DNA of 64,000 nucleotides from Onchocerca volvulus (taxonomy: Eukaryota; Nematoda; Chromadorea; Rhabditida; Onchocercidae): contig HG738136.1 of the NCBI GenBank assembly GCA_000499405.2, positions 1,227,274 through 1,291,273 of the forward strand. Direction: 5' to 3'. This document shows positions 13,105-27,142 of this stretch, piece after piece. Within the stretch, counting starts at the first letter, position 1. Each line of letters opens with the position of its first letter. Below the pieces are notes generated by a model that did not search any database, had not been told where the DNA came from, and saw only the letters and a program-made list of their open reading frames with translations. Made by a program: the position numbers and the translations under genes.

Positions 13105-13135
13105 TTCGAATTTTGTAGAATTGAAAAATCTGAAA
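13105..13135 (-). promoter_or_regulatory. Splice (possibly spliced-leader) acceptor before the LIM-gene start
   Basis: The minus strand reads TTGCAATTTCAG and then 25 nt to the ATG of the LIM gene. A strong TTTCAG acceptor this close to a start codon is what a trans-splice site or the end of a 5'UTR intron looks like in nematodes. No leader sequence is encoded here, so the choice between the two cannot be made from the sequence. Confidence 0.45.
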
Positions 13136-15628
13136 TTGCAATTTCATTTGTGATAAAAAACGAATATACTTTAAAATGAATTTCATACACAAATTATAAT
13201 GAAGCATAAAGACGACGTCTTTGGAAAAAAAAAAAAAAAACAAAAAAAACAAAAAAAAAACAATCCCAGTAAATTCAAGAAAATCAGAATTCGAGAAAGA
13301 GGTAAATTCTAAATAAGCACGCCTAATTTTCAGATAACTATTTCTGGATTATCATTTCAAAATTCATAAATTCTTTACATGCTTAAGAATTCAATACACG
13401 AGAAATTTTAGATCTCATTTGTAAATTGGCGGGCTTTGATGACACAATTAGATTTTTCTGTTTTTTCACGATTAAATTCTTTAAAAACAATCAAACTTTG
13501 TCTCTAAAATTCCTAACGTATTAACGAAATGCTATCAACACAAAATTGATGGTATCAGCGGAACGATAATAAAAAGAAAAGAATGGCAAATGAACTTTCT
13601 GAAGGTCAATTCAATAAAGAAAATAAATCTGAAATATTAGTTAATTATTATTTCCAATTTATGAATAAATTGAAAAGAAATTATCAAATTGAAAATGGAA
13701 TATTTAGCATTAAAAATAGAACATTGTTATCATATAGAATGTAGGAAAGATAATGAAATAAGAAGGAAATATGTGAAATTCCAATGAATGAGTAAAAAAT
13801 GGATGAATAGAACGATAAGAAATGAGATTATTAAAATTATTTTTTTTCAAAATACATGAAAATAATAAAAAATTGATGCATAATTTAGTCCAAATTTCAA
13901 ATTTAAATGTCAATTTCAATTCTTAAATTTGTCGAAAAAAAGAAATAAATAAACAATTCTCAGTTATATTACTGTATTATTTATTACTGTATTGTATATT
14001 ACTGTATTATTTATTACAAAAATTAGTAGTTTACGGTAATTACTGATAAAATAAATTTATCATTTTCCAAATGATTTATCATTATCACCCATATCAAAGA
14101 TTCGTCTTCCTTCGATTCACAATTGACAAAAAAAGTTCAGAAAATACGAAGGACAAAACATATTTGCTGAATCGAATAGATGGCGTATATTTGTAAAATA
14201 TATCTAAAATTGAATGCTATTGTAAAGAGAGAATTCATTTCGTTTCTTAATCTATTCATTGGTAGAATTAGTTGGAATTATGAGCAATATTAGTTGAAAT
14301 TTATTCGAAAATGCTTTTAAAATTCTAATTTTATTCATTCAGAAGAAATGGACATTTTTATTTGCTCGATAAATGTATCTAAATTGAATCTAACCTTATG
14401 GTACTACACACAATTATTATTTCCGGATAAGTAATAAATAGTAAACAAACATCATTGAAAATGATGGCTCAAAGATTTGTCACATAAATTCATCGTTTTT
14501 ACAAGCTAAATGATAAAAAAAAAATGTGTGATTATTTGAAATAAAATAAAACATATAAAGAAAATGAAAAGAACAGGTATTTTTAATCGATTTAAAATTG
14601 TTAATTTTTTGAGAAAATTTTTTTTTTTTTTGAAATCATCTGGTTGAAAATATATATGTATATTCTTTATTCTTGAAAATCATCATTTCAGGATGAAAGT
14701 TAGAAAATTATCAAATTTTTCGGTTTATTTTAAATATTTTTCTAGAAAATAATGTTCTGATAAATAGGAGATTTTTTTTTTTTGAACATTTAAAATAATT
14801 TCGGACTTTTATAAGGTTTGTTTGAAGAAAAGTTCGTAATGGATAAGAGAAATCGAGAAGGATGAATTTTTCACGGGAAGAAAAGAGAAAAAAAGGAACA
14901 GATGTTTCCAAACTTTTCTTTTTTATGCCAAGTGAAGTGCATAAATTTGTTGAAAAAAAAAAGAAAAAAAAAAAAAAACTTGTTTATCAATATAAATATA
15001 TGTATTGATAAATGTTATGAAGCAAAATTTGATTAGATGATAGTGTTAAATTCTTGATATTATATGATAATTGTGCTATCAATACTTATATATATATATA
15101 TTTGAATTTGTTCAAATATTTTTGAAATTAATTTACTCTGAAAAAAAAAAAAGAAAAAAATCTCACTGAATTAATATAACAAAATTAAAGGAAAATAAGG
15201 GAAAAATAAATAAAACGAGATAAGAAATTGAAGATATCAAATAGGAAGAGGAAAAACTTGAAATTAATAACTAATTTACATTAATGATAAAATAACTGAT
15301 GTAAAATTCCCGATATCTCAATTATCTTTTAAACAAAATCGAGATTTTCCATAAGAAGATCATTGCATCAATCAATAATTCAATTATTTTCTTTGATCAT
15401 TAATAGTTCAACTATTATTTTTTAAGCCGAAATCGAGATTTTCTATAATAAAATCATTACATCAATCAATTATCCAATCATTTTTCATTGATCATCTTTT
15501 TGCTTGCCGAAAAAAATGAGTCACAAATAAATAAAACGGAAAAGTTTTTTCATAAAATTCCGAATAGAACTGAAGTTTAAAATCAAGAATCCAAACATTA
15601 AATGAAAGCATTTTGAAAAATATTTCAC

Positions 15629-15671
<43 letters not shown>

Positions 15672-18290
15672 AAAAAAAAAAAAAAAAAAAAGATAAAATA
15701 ATAAAAAAAAAAGAATTTTAAATCAAAACAAAAATGCACAAAAATTTGTTATAAAAATAATAAAGACATATCAGTAAAATAAAAGATTAAATAGCAAAGT
15801 AAACAAGCAGGAATAGTTATACTTTCTTGTTGACATTTAATCTGAAAATTCAAATATTTAACTAGAATGCGGAAGAAATTAGTAATTGAGCAAATAAGTG
15901 CTTCTCCATTCGATCTTTGAATTTTGTTGAGAAAATATTTTATCAGTAAATCAGCAAATTATTTTTCCCTTACTGATCACCGATTTCTTAATCGTTGATC
16001 AATGAGGGAAAAATAATCAGTGATCATTTATGATCCACATGCCAATTCATTACTTTTTTATTATTGATTTAATTTAAGACTTCATTTCATATTGGCATTC
16101 GTTTCACCAATCCTATTTTTGAATTTCCGCTTCTCTATTTCCCTCTTTTCTTAGTTTGATTTTTATTTCATTTTCGTTGAAAAAAAAAAAAAAAATTCAG
16201 TTATTTTAAGAAATCGGCTAAAAGATAATAGTAGATGAAATTTAAAAAAAAAAAGAATTTTTTAAAAAAAAAGAAGATTCAAAAATTTTTCAATTTAAAA
16301 GGAAGAAAATTAATAAAGAAAAAATGACCAAAAAATTGGGAATTTTGCGATGCAAAATTCATCTTTCAGCGGATTTCATCCGTTGTAGAAAAGATTCTAA
16401 AACCAATGTCCGGCATCTCCGTTCTCGATCGGAATTCTAATTGTGACAGATTTGTGAGAATCATAAAGAAGCGAAAATATGAAATGTTTTTTCCGATAAT
16501 TCTATCACTAATCAGGTATTTCAACAATTCCAGTAAAAAAAATGCATAAAAGTTAAATTCTAATCAATAATCTGTTGAAAATTTCAACGTAAATCATACC
16601 ACCAACAATTGCTCAAATATTGAAAAATTTCGTAAAAATGAGCTTATATTATCTTTTTCTCTTTTTTTTTTTTTTCCAACTTTCAAAAGCTTATTTGAAA
16701 AAGAGCATTTGAAAGATGAATTGAATCTTAAGCAATAAAGTAAACATGAAGTGTTTCCTTGTTTGCCTTGCAAAAAAAAACAAAAAAAAAAAAAACGATG
16801 ATTGAAACGAATCAAAATTGTCATTCAATCTGATCAGCATAAATGCTCAAAAATTTCAAATATATATATAGGTTTTGTTTGCATTTATTTTTAAATATGT
16901 CATTTGCATTTGCTAAACATTTTGTTTCCTTATACAAATAAATAATACCGTAATCTATGATTAGATTGATTTGGATAACAATTTTGATATCTGACATAAT
17001 ATTTGGTAAAATCCATACAATTATTAACCATTAGAATCTTTAATCTAAAGATATATGTCACCAAAAAAAAAATGTATACCGTATATTGCTACAACTAAAA
17101 ATAACGGTCACTAACTATAAACGGTAACGTTTGTTACTGTAATGTTGATATTACGGTAGCGTTGATATATAATGCTAATATATGCTTATTAGTTATGAGA
17201 AGTGAGAAGGATTAATTGAATTTGAAAATTTTGTATAAATAAAAATATTTTTGAAATATTGAAAGAAATAATCGATCGTATTTTTACTTTTAAATACAAG
17301 CATTGCATTAATTTGAACGAATAATACACAAATATAATTGCATTTTGCTGGCAAATAATATATATTATTGTTGTTAAAAATTACGGTTACCTTACAGGTA
17401 ACAATAAAAGTAACTATTTGTCAAGAAGACAATATGAGAATGTAACAAATGCGAATTTGATAATGAAAGAAATTTGGAATCGAAAACAATTACGACATTT
17501 TTGGTTAAGAATCGCTAAATTTTCTTTGATTTACGAAATTCTGATGAAACTTTTCGGAAAAATACTTGATCTCATGCACTTAGAATTGCAAAAAAATAAT
17601 AAATATCATGAAAATTGATGACAGCACTTGGATTGACGACAATCGAATGACGTAACAATACGTATTGCAAAAGAAATATTTATGCGGAAATTTCCCCATG
17701 AGTCAAGAAAATTTTGCGATTATAATCACAGCGAAATTATGAGATCAATAGGTAACAAATAGAAAACTCGTTTTATACTTAAAACCGAATTCAAATTTCA
17801 CACAAAATAAGAAACATCGGAACATTTCCTGCATCTAAAGAAAAACTCTAATTACACCTATAAATTTCATATTACGTTTTAAATTTCACGTTAATTTCAC
17901 AATACGTTTTAAATTTCACGTTTATTTCACGTTACGTTTTAATTACATTGGAACATATAAAACAGATATAAGTTTTCTGATCTGTACGTAAGAATAAATA
18001 TCTCAGATATGATAATTTGCAAATTACTGAAAGATGAATTCATTTTGAGTACGATCATTCAAAACTAATCGCCTAAACATATTTCATATCAATGTAACTA
18101 TTTAAACCTGATATTGAATTACTTAAATATCAGCTTGGATATAAATTACTTCTTACTTAATAATTGGAATTACTGATATTATTAATCATTTAATTTTCCT
18201 TTACTTAACTGATGTTGCACAATACACAATAGAGTTTTTATCTCTTTTTCGGATTTCTGAAATTTACATTCTATGATATATCGATAAAAA
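13136..18290. other. Gene-poor AT-rich interval with homopolymers
   Basis: I see no supportable exon. The stretch holds A/T runs, a short ACTGTATTAT-type tandem at 13965-14020, a (TA)n tract near 15090-15101, a long A-tract at 15629-15691 and a slightly GC-richer patch at about 16375-16460. At about 17870-17945 a 30-bp motif built on ACGTTTTAAATTTCAC is repeated about three times. It could be the upstream or 5'-intron region of the LIM gene. Confidence 0.5.
15629..15691. repeat. Long A-homopolymer tract
   Basis: About 60 nearly uninterrupted A residues with single T and G interruptions, the longest homopolymer in the window. Its minus-strand translation is a meaningless poly-Phe frame. Length in the assembly is unlikely to be reliable. 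Confidence 0.9.
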
Positions 18291-18298
18291 ACTTTCAG

Positions 18299-18416
18299 AT
18301 GAGATTCTACGAAGTAATTCGCAAATAACTACGTATCATGAATCTGAATCTGTCAATTTCAAGTGAGATTCTACGAAGTAATTCGCAAACAACTACGTAT
18401 CATGAATCTGAATCTG
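18299..18416. repeat. Tandem duplication, 64-bp period
   Basis: A 52-bp block beginning GAGATTCTACGAAGTAATTC at 18301 recurs at 18365 with a single visible mismatch (AAATAACT versus AAACAACT). The near identity suggests a recent local duplication. Confidence 0.9.
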
Positions 18417-20160
18417 ATGTTCTGGTGGAAAAAAAAAAGGAGTGAAGATTGGTTGACATCTGTTTCAATCTTTTACATAAATGAAAAATATTTGAAAACA
18501 GTTCATATGCGAATAACGGAAAATTAATAATAATTTACGTGCCTCTCTGTGTTATATTACCAGTTTCATCAAATTTAATAATAATACCTATCAATCAATA
18601 ATTTTGCCTTCAATTATCGTTCCTAAAAAAAAAAGAAAAAAAAAGAAAGGATTTAAAAATTAATTATTTAATGTACTAATTAAATTAATAAACTGATTAA
18701 TGAAATATATTGATAACAGAAAAGTGTTAATTTGTTTTGTAAATGTTAGTAAAATGCTAGTAAAAATGAAACTTAATTCAATATAATTGATGAAACTTAA
18801 ATAAAATGAAACTTAATTTAATATAATTGATGAATCATATAAATGCAATTACGGTAAAAGCATTTCATTCACCTGCATGTAAAGTTTTTTAAAAATTAAC
18901 ATTTTTTTGTTATTTAATTCAATAAGATAAAAACCTTTCTTTTTTATTTTCATGATAATAGCCTTTTTTCTGTTCCGGAAAGTATCAAATAATACTCATT
19001 AAAAATACTTTTCCACAATTCCGGCAAGGTTTTTTTTTAGTGAAATAGGAACCTATCAATCGATAATGATTTCAATCTCGTCTTAAATGATTAATACTTT
19101 TCCGGATTGGAACTAGCAGAATATTCATGACATTGAATTCATGTAGATAAGATTAAAAATACGGAAATTCATCCGTTCCGGAATTCATATCCGTATTTCC
19201 GCAATGCTTTCTGAAACATTTCATCGTTTGTTCATTAATAAATCGGTCTATGGTCAATAAAACTTGAAACATATAAGTTCTATCAATGATAAATTTGAAT
19301 TTTCACCAGAAATTTTGGAAATTTTCAGGCAACAAAATATGCCGAATGCTTTTTGGCTTAATAATCGATTCAAAAAATTGTCCTCATTCGCGCATTTGTC
19401 ATCAATTCTAAATTCCGAAAAATAAAATCCCACCTCTTTCAAGGTTTAAATTTTTGAAATTTTATGATTAAATGATTGAATTGGAAAAAAAAAAATGAAT
19501 TTAACGATCAGCAATCTCTCATTTTAAATAATTCTGCATAAATTATACATGCATACTTTTCTTTTTTTCCTTTTACGATATGAAATTTCTCATCAAAAGA
19601 AATGGTTATTTTTACAACAAATTAATGATGCCATTTTAAGGAAGCATTTTATTTCCCATAAAATCCCACGCAATTAGTATGGTTAGAAAAATTCGTTTCT
19701 AGAGAAAAAAAACTAAAATATAAAATTACAAAAGTGATTTGGATCGAAATTTGAATAGGAAGACTTAAGAAAATAGTAATATCTTTATAAATATGCTGAA
19801 AATTGTTAAAAATAAACACTGATAAACTGATAAGCGGAATGATAAAGAAATAAACGACTGAGAAATGCTAAAATACGCAAAAGTTAAGTTGAAATTAAGG
19901 CAAAAAAAAAAAGAATGTTTTTTGTCGAATTGAAAGTATCGATCAATATTTATTTTCTTTTAAAATATAAGTTTAAGTTTACAAAACAAAAGTTGAATAT
20001 AACGATGAAACAGGCGAATAAACAGAGAAATAAATGTTAACATTTTTTCTTTTTTTTTTTTTTTAAAGTGAAGGAATTGAATTGATTGGAAAGACTTTAA
20101 AAGGTTATTTGATATGGAAGATGAAATTCTAATAAAACTTTTCAAACTGATTGATTTGAA
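18417..20160. other. AT-rich non-coding interval with a TTCCGG cluster
   Basis: No exon recognised. A pair of about 35-bp repeats (AAAATGAAACTTAATT..AATATAATTGATGAA) lies at about 18765-18835. Several TTCCGG or closely related elements lie within about 240 bp at 18970-19210, unusual for DNA of this composition. Confidence 0.45.
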
Positions 20161-20367
20161 TGATGAATCAGGTGTGTGCTTATTTCAGGATGGCAAATTG
20201 CAATGATGAATCAGGTGTGCTTATTTCAGGATGACAAATTATACTGATGAATCAGGTGTACTTATTTCAGGGTGACAAATTATACTGATGAATCAGGTGT
20301 GCTTATTTCAGGATGGCAAATTATACTGATGAATCAGGTGTGCTTATTTCAGGATGGCAAATTATAT
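20161..20367. repeat. 41-bp minisatellite, five units
   Basis: Five head-to-tail units start at 20161, 20204, 20245, 20286 and 20327, each opening with TGATGAATCAGGTGTGCTTA. The first unit carries two extra bases (GTGTGTG) and unit 3 has two substitutions. Every unit contains TTATTTCAGG, which matches a nematode splice-acceptor sequence on the plus strand. Confidence 0.95.
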
Positions 20368-23300
20368 TTCGGAAAAAAATTGGAGAGAAGATCAATTGAA
20401 TTAATCAATAACTTTTACCGATAATTTAATCAATCATTTCGTGATTTGAAATAGACAATTGAACACATTGAACTATCAAATCATTTTTTTAGGATGTGAA
20501 TCTTTAGGCATCAATTTTGAATATTCAAATATGAAAAATTATGATATTTTTCTAATAAAAACAAAATTCTAACATTTTATGAAATTTGAAAAAAAAAAGA
20601 AAACAATACCAAAAATGATTTAGGCGAAATTGAATTTTAAAATGAAATAGGAAAAAAGTGAAAGGAAACAATGATATTCAAATGATAAAACAAATAGATA
20701 TCAATCGTAGAAATATATTCGCATAATTGAATATTAGCAAATTAAAAAAATCAATCAATCGATAAAAATCTTGACGAAAATCAAAATATGCAAAAATGGA
20801 ATATCATCAAAGAGGGAATATGTTATGTTTAGAAGAATAATTATTGAAAAATTTGTTTATGCTTTTCTAGGATAGAAAAAAAGGAAAAATTTTCTGTAAC
20901 TATTGAAATTTTGAAAATTCTAGTCAAACAATTTTGACATGGATTTGAAACCTAGATGAAATTTTGATAATATTTTAAATGTGATATATATGTATATGTA
21001 TAAGAATAATACAAAATTTTATAGTTTATATTTTTATTGGAAGAAAAGAACAAACTTTTTATAATTATTAAAAATTTAAAATTATGAAAGCTATATGATT
21101 TATTTTTTTTTTATTTTTATTCAAGGAAAAGAACTTTTTATAAATATTGAAAATTTGAAAATATTATGAGAAATTTTTGGGAAATTTTAGCGAATAATTT
21201 CGAGATGAACTTGAAGTTCATATGAAATTCTACTTGGGCATTTGAAGTGGAAGAAGAAGATGAAGAATAAACATTGAAAATTTTCACATTGTCAATATTT
21301 GTCCTAACCTGATGTTAATGATTGACCAATAATGATGCAAATATTTGAAAAACTAGTTGAAAAAATTTGATGAATCATTGAATTATTCAAATGTATGAAT
21401 TGAAAATTTACGAATTATTAAGATTTAAAATTTACAGCCTAACTTTTCAGTTTCATTCTATCGTCGCTCAGATTATCATCTCTGCAAACTTCGTCTAACT
21501 ATGAAAAAGGCTCAAATTACTTATAATTCTATTAATGTGTTATTGGATTTTTCGAACTTGAAAACTTATCAACAAATATATCATATGATTGCAAAAGACT
21601 GATTGGTTTAAGATCAAATTTCAACGAAAACCACTGAAAATAAATATATCGTGAAAAGTTAGAAAATTGAAAATTCACAAATTTATGATTGATAAATTTA
21701 CGGCAAAATATTTTTGGCGTAAATAATATTTCATTAAAGTAAAAGAAATAAAGAAAGTATTGAAAGTGAAATGATTAGTAATGATAATACAAGAAAATTT
21801 CCAAATTAAATGAAAATAGTCAATTTCTGCAAACTCATAAACAATGTCAAAGATCAATGATCGAAGAGGACAGTAGTGGACAGAGACAAATATAAGTACA
21901 AACATTAAATGAGCATTTCCTGGTATTGAAAATACAAAACCAAATATCCGATGAATGTAAACATTTACATAGAGATCAACTAAAAAGATCAATCAACAGA
22001 ATAAGTGATTGATTTTTATTGATTTTTTTTTTGTTGTTAAGAATGAACATTTAATAGTTTCAACAATAAAGGAAACTATTCATCCCATTCTCGACAGGTG
22101 TGAAAAAAAGCAATATAATAGACAAAACATGACAAACATTTCGAACACATTGCGGATCGATCAATAGAAACTATATGACAACACGTGAATTACGTGAATT
22201 ACGTTACGTATCATTACAATAATTGCTTTAATTAGAAAGAATTTTTAATCGCTTTAATTAAAAAGAATTATTGATTATTTTAATTAAAAAAAAATCATTC
22301 TAATATTCATTTTTTTAAATTAAAATAAGTCATAATCGGTAATATTATTACAGATCATTTTTCTATCAAATAAAACTAGAGAAATCAAAATATAAATCAA
22401 TCGATCAATATCAATTTGATTTTTTTTCTTTTTTTTTTTGCAAATTTTACTATTTTTTGATCATTTCAAATAATGCAAAAACTAAGACAATTGTTCCAAA
22501 GTATCATTTCACTATATTAACAAAATATTTCATTAATTGAATATATATTGAAGAATTTTATACTTTATGATAAGGATATCAGTATATCACTTTTTTTTTT
22601 CGCAATCAAAAAAATGAACACTTTCTTTAAAAAAAGAAAGAAAAATTAGAAATTACCAAAATATTCAGACAAAAAGAGGAAAATTATACTTAAAAAGTTG
22701 AATGATACAATTTGTGTTAATGAATTTTGTCAAAAAAAAAAAAAAAAAAATTTTGAAATATTTTGCAAAAAAGAAAAGTTGTAAGAAATGAAAAGAAAAA
22801 CTTGTGTTATTTATGCATTAAAAAAAAAAAAAAAAATTGGAGATAATTTTGTAATATATTTTAACGAGTTGGAAAATTATTAAATTTTGTGCAAAAATTA
22901 ATTTAAAATAAAAATTATCCATTTCTAAAATTTTTGAATGAATATTTCAAGTATATTACAAGTTGTAATTTAGAAATTTTGAAAGGAAAGGAAGGAAGTA
23001 TATAAACTTGCTTTTGATTGAAAAAGATGAATTTTGATAAATTGATTTCCATTATTCAAATCTTGTTTTCATATTTCAAGTCCATTTAATTTGAAAAGTA
23101 ATTATCGTACTCTTTTAGTTTGGTACTAATTATTCAACAGGTAATGGATAATTGAAAGAGAGTAGAAGCAAGCAATTGTTAGTTCTCTCTTACAAATTAT
23201 TGAAAATTTTCTCTCCATTAGAAATTAACTGTTTATGCGATATATTTGAGAAGTAAAATGAAATGACACTTATGACCTAGAAAAATTTTTAATTGCTTTC

Positions 23301-24270
23301 TCCGTAAAATTTGAATTTTATTTGTAAAATTTTTAACCAAACTCTTACAAATAGACTAATTTTATTTTCTTGAAATATAATTTTAATCATATTTTCAATT
23401 ATGTCGCAAATTTTAAAAAATTTTTTGAAACATTTTTTTTTTTTTTTTTTTGTTTTCTAGTGAAATTGGACATATTCGTAATAATAAAGTGTAAGAAATA
23501 GTTAAGGAAAATAACTGATGTAAAAAGAGAAAGAAAATAAAAACCAATGAAGGATTGTGAATTGATTGCTGCTAAAGAGTGATAAAAATGATAAATGATA
23601 ATATCAATCAGCTCAACTCTCCTTTTTTTTTTAAATGACATAGTTTTTTTTTTGCTATTACAATAAATTGATATGTTATCAAACAAGAAATTTCGTTTTT
23701 TTTTTTTCTGTTGAAAAAATTAAAATTGTAAAAGTCAATCTTCCTGTCACTTATGCATACTGTTATCATTCCGCTATTGAAAATAAAAATTTCCAAAATT
23801 TAAAAAGAAAAAATAAATTTTCGTAAAGATTGTATTTTTTTTTTTTTTTTTTCAAAGTAATCACTTTCAAAGCTTAGCTTCATTAAATGAATTTTTATGA
23901 TGGAAAGAAATTAAAATTAGAAAATTTTGAGCATTAAAATCAAATAAATCTTTAATAGGAAGAATTATTCAAAATCAGGAAATTTTAAATTATCAAACAT
24001 TTTTCTTGTTCATTATTGAAAAATTTTACGATTTAAAATGTACATTAAACGATAAAAAGACAACAAAGAAAAGAGCTTTCTGACTGATAATGATGCAATT
24101 AAAACTTTAAATTTCAAATTTGTCGAATAGAATTGCGAAAAGAAGAAAATTTGTCTAAAATGATTCTGTTGAATGGATAAAAGTTAAGAAAAGCAAAACA
24201 GGTGAAGAAGAAGAAGTTGCGACAGCAATTCGCCTCTCCTGCTGAGCAGCTGCGAGTATTATGAAGGGAG
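20368..24270. other. AT-rich non-coding interval
   Basis: Nothing gene-like seen: long A/T runs (for example at 22738-22750 and 23435-23451) and short frames with low-complexity Phe/Ile/Lys translations. No repeat longer than about 30 bp stood out. Confidence 0.5.
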
Positions 24271-24275
24271 CTTAC

Positions 24276-24341
24276 GGATAAATGACCTTCACGGGAAGGA
24301 GGACAGGTCACATTTGGTAAGGAATCATTTGGAAATACCAT
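24276..24341 (-). other. Candidate small first exon (22 codons)
   Basis: On the minus strand an ATG at 24341 lies 5 nt after an acceptor-like TTTGAACAG. It opens 22 codons of balanced composition (starts MVFPNDSLPN, ends SREGHLS) and then meets a strong donor, GTAAGC. The patch 24190-24330 is much GC-richer than its flanks. Its phase 0 donor does not fit the open phase at the LIM-gene first exon, so I could not connect it to a known gene. It may be a 5' exon of an unrecognised gene or chance. Confidence 0.25.
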
Positions 24342-24404
24342 TTTTCCTGTTCAAAGCATAGATATATGCTTATACAGTAATAAAATACAGTACAGTATAG
24401 TACG

Positions 24405-24675
24405 GTCTAACATCATTACTGTAGAATGATGATTTTATTGACTGATGGTATTTACTTGATGATACTTAATCTGATAATATATCTGATATAAATTTAATCA
24501 TTTATAAATACAGTAGGCGTGATAAAATAAAGTATAAAAAAATTTGAATTTTAACGTCATAACTGTACAATGATGATTTCATGGATTTATAGTAATTGAT
24601 AATACTTAATCTGATAATATACCTAATCTTAATTTAATCATTTATAAATTACAGTAGGCTTGATAATGAAGTGTT
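24405..24675. repeat. Imperfect tandem duplication, about 150-bp period
   Basis: Two copies (about 24410-24525 and 24555-24668) share ACTGTA.AATGATGATTT, GATACTTAATCTGATAATAT, TAATCATTTATAAAT and ACAGTAGGC(G/T)TGATAA in the same order. Divergence is moderate. Confidence 0.8.
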
Positions 24676-27095
24676 TAGAAATTTATGAATTTTACATTCA
24701 TCGATTTTAGAAAATTTCAAATTTTACATTCATTGGATGAATTTTGCATTAACAAGAGCAATTTACGAAAAAATCCCATAAAAAATGAATGAGAAATCGT
24801 TAAAAAAAAAAAAAAAACTTTTCTGGAAATTTAAAATCTTCAATTTTTCTTTTCTGCATACGTTACGCTGAACTGATTATATGCCAACAATGAAATAAAT
24901 CATTTTATCATTTTGAATCTTTTTTTTTTCTTTTATTTTTAAAATAAAAATTTGTTAAAGACTGAGAAAAAGGAATATAATTAACATTCCAGACACTAAA
25001 AAAAAAAAAATAAATAAATAAATAAAGAAAGAAATAAAATTTAAAAATTTAATAATGAGAAAGTGTATCGATAAGCAAACCAATCAATATTTGATATGAT
25101 TCATTTCTTTGCTGGTATACGCCGATTAGATCAGTTCAATTGTGAAATAAATAAAAAAAAAAAAAAAAAAATTCTTTACAAAATTTTATCTTCAAGTTAA
25201 AATTACAGCACTTTTATACTGATTCTTGTCAAAAGAAATCCAACAAAAATATAAATAGATTTTAAAATCTAATACATCTAGTGAGAGAAATAGCTTGCTG
25301 GTTAGCTGTAAAGTGCGAAAGGATATATTTAAAGAAGTTTAAAAAAAAAAAAAAAGAAAACAAAAAATTGATTAGTTAGTTCAAATTATTGAAATAATTT
25401 AACAAAAAGATAAATAAAACTCGGAATGAATCATCGATTACGTCAACAAGTATAAACGGATTCAAATTATGGTCGCTTTTAGTTAAAATTTAGATTAATT
25501 AAGATTAATTTTTGTCATTCATCTCATTTCTACCATTTATTCATACAAATAAAAGGTGTGGAAGGTTTCAGGATTCAGAAGTTAATAAGCAGGATTCATG
25601 TTCATCTATTCAGAACCAATAACCAATAAAATATCAGAAGTTCATATAAACAAAAGAATGATTTTAGGATTCAGAAGTTAAAAAATAAAAATATTTGCCA
25701 GGAATTCGTGTAAAATAACGATCTGATATGATCCTTGATAAGGAGCCGTTATCATAGTTTGAATTTCGGAAGAGGCAAAAAGGAGGTGACGAAATTTGGA
25801 TAATTTGTCTGTATGGTCGTACGACTAGGAGACATCTGTACAATCTTTGTGATGTTTGATTTGAAATGACGATAAAAGTTTGAATGTCCGTTTGCTTTAC
25901 TGCTGTATGTGCGTCATCAATAGTAACTGCTCACATAACTCGCAAATGATTCGCAAATGTAAAACGATAAAATTTTGAAAATGGACACCAAAACTGATAA
26001 TACCATTCGATAGTCGATATAGCAGTCAATGCAATCAACAACACTAATTTGATTTTAAAATTTCCAAAAATTTCATTAATAAAATATTCTGAATAAATAT
26101 TACGAAATAATATCGCAGGAATATATTGGTATATACGTCAAGATACTTACGTTTCTTTATATTCATCTAAATAATCATTACGATAAAGACGGCAAAATTG
26201 AAATTAACTTAAATTTGCTATATTAGTAATTAGCGATAATGATATAATTCATTGATTATGATATTAAATTGAAACAACAAGTAAATTTTTTAAACAGAGG
26301 AAGAAAAATGTCGACTTTCAGCATGAAATATTCGATATCTCGAATATTAAAATCACATAAAATCCAGTATTTCGAACATTCCGAATGTAAATGAAGCATA
26401 TGTGACGGAAGGAAATTCAATTTAAACAATCGATTTACTCTGGTAGAAAGGGAAAATTTGTAAAAGCATATTGGAATAAGCAATTTATGGGTTAATTTTG
26501 GAAAAATAAAATTTATAATAAAAAAGGAAGAATGTAATGCCATTTTAGGAATTTATCATTTTCTGAGAAAGCAAAATTGAAGATCTCCAACTTCAAACAT
26601 TAGAAATCTAAATCAATGATGGTAAAAAAACAACTATGTGACATCTGCGGAAAAACGAAATACTGAAAAACATTAAAACAGTATTAAAAATTGTACAAAA
26701 AAAACTTTGGCATGTTTTTGAAATATTATTACAATCTTAATATTATAAAGAAAAAAAAAAAGGAGATGCATTTATTTTAAAATAATCAAATGGCGCCTTT
26801 TCTGCGACAAAAAAAAAAAGTGACAATATTGAAATAATCAACAAAAAAAAAGTCATATTTCATTTCGAATATATATTAATGATATTAAAAAATTCTAATA
26901 TTCTGGATATTTTGCAAATTTCAGATTACGAAAAAAAAAATAATTAATACATTTCTGTTGGAAGCAATAAGAGGAAAATAAAGTTATATATTACCTTAAT
27001 GATAAGTTTTATTTTGTACGATATCAAATGATAAAGGTTTGATAAAAGGGTTGAAAAACTTGAATTCAAATTATGATTATTCATCGAATGGGAAT
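24676..27095. other. AT-rich non-coding interval
   Basis: No exon can be supported. A moderately GC-richer patch lies at about 25735-25930. A pair of related segments built on TTCAGGATTCAGAAGTTAA (about 25567 and 25663) suggests a small local duplication. Confidence 0.45.
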
Positions 27096-27097
27096 GT

Positions 27098-27100
<3 letters not shown>

Positions 27101-27138
<38 letters not shown>
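27101..27138. repeat. (AAT)n trinucleotide microsatellite
   Basis: About 12 uninterrupted ATA/AAT triplets, followed by a short (ACA)n run at about 27210-27228. Both strands read open across it and give poly-Ile or poly-Tyr/Cys translations, which are artefacts. Confidence 0.95.

Positions 27139-27142
<4 letters not shown>

Noticed and set aside
15521..15739. 72-codon poly-Phe frame
   Set aside because: Translation of a long A-tract on the opposite strand.
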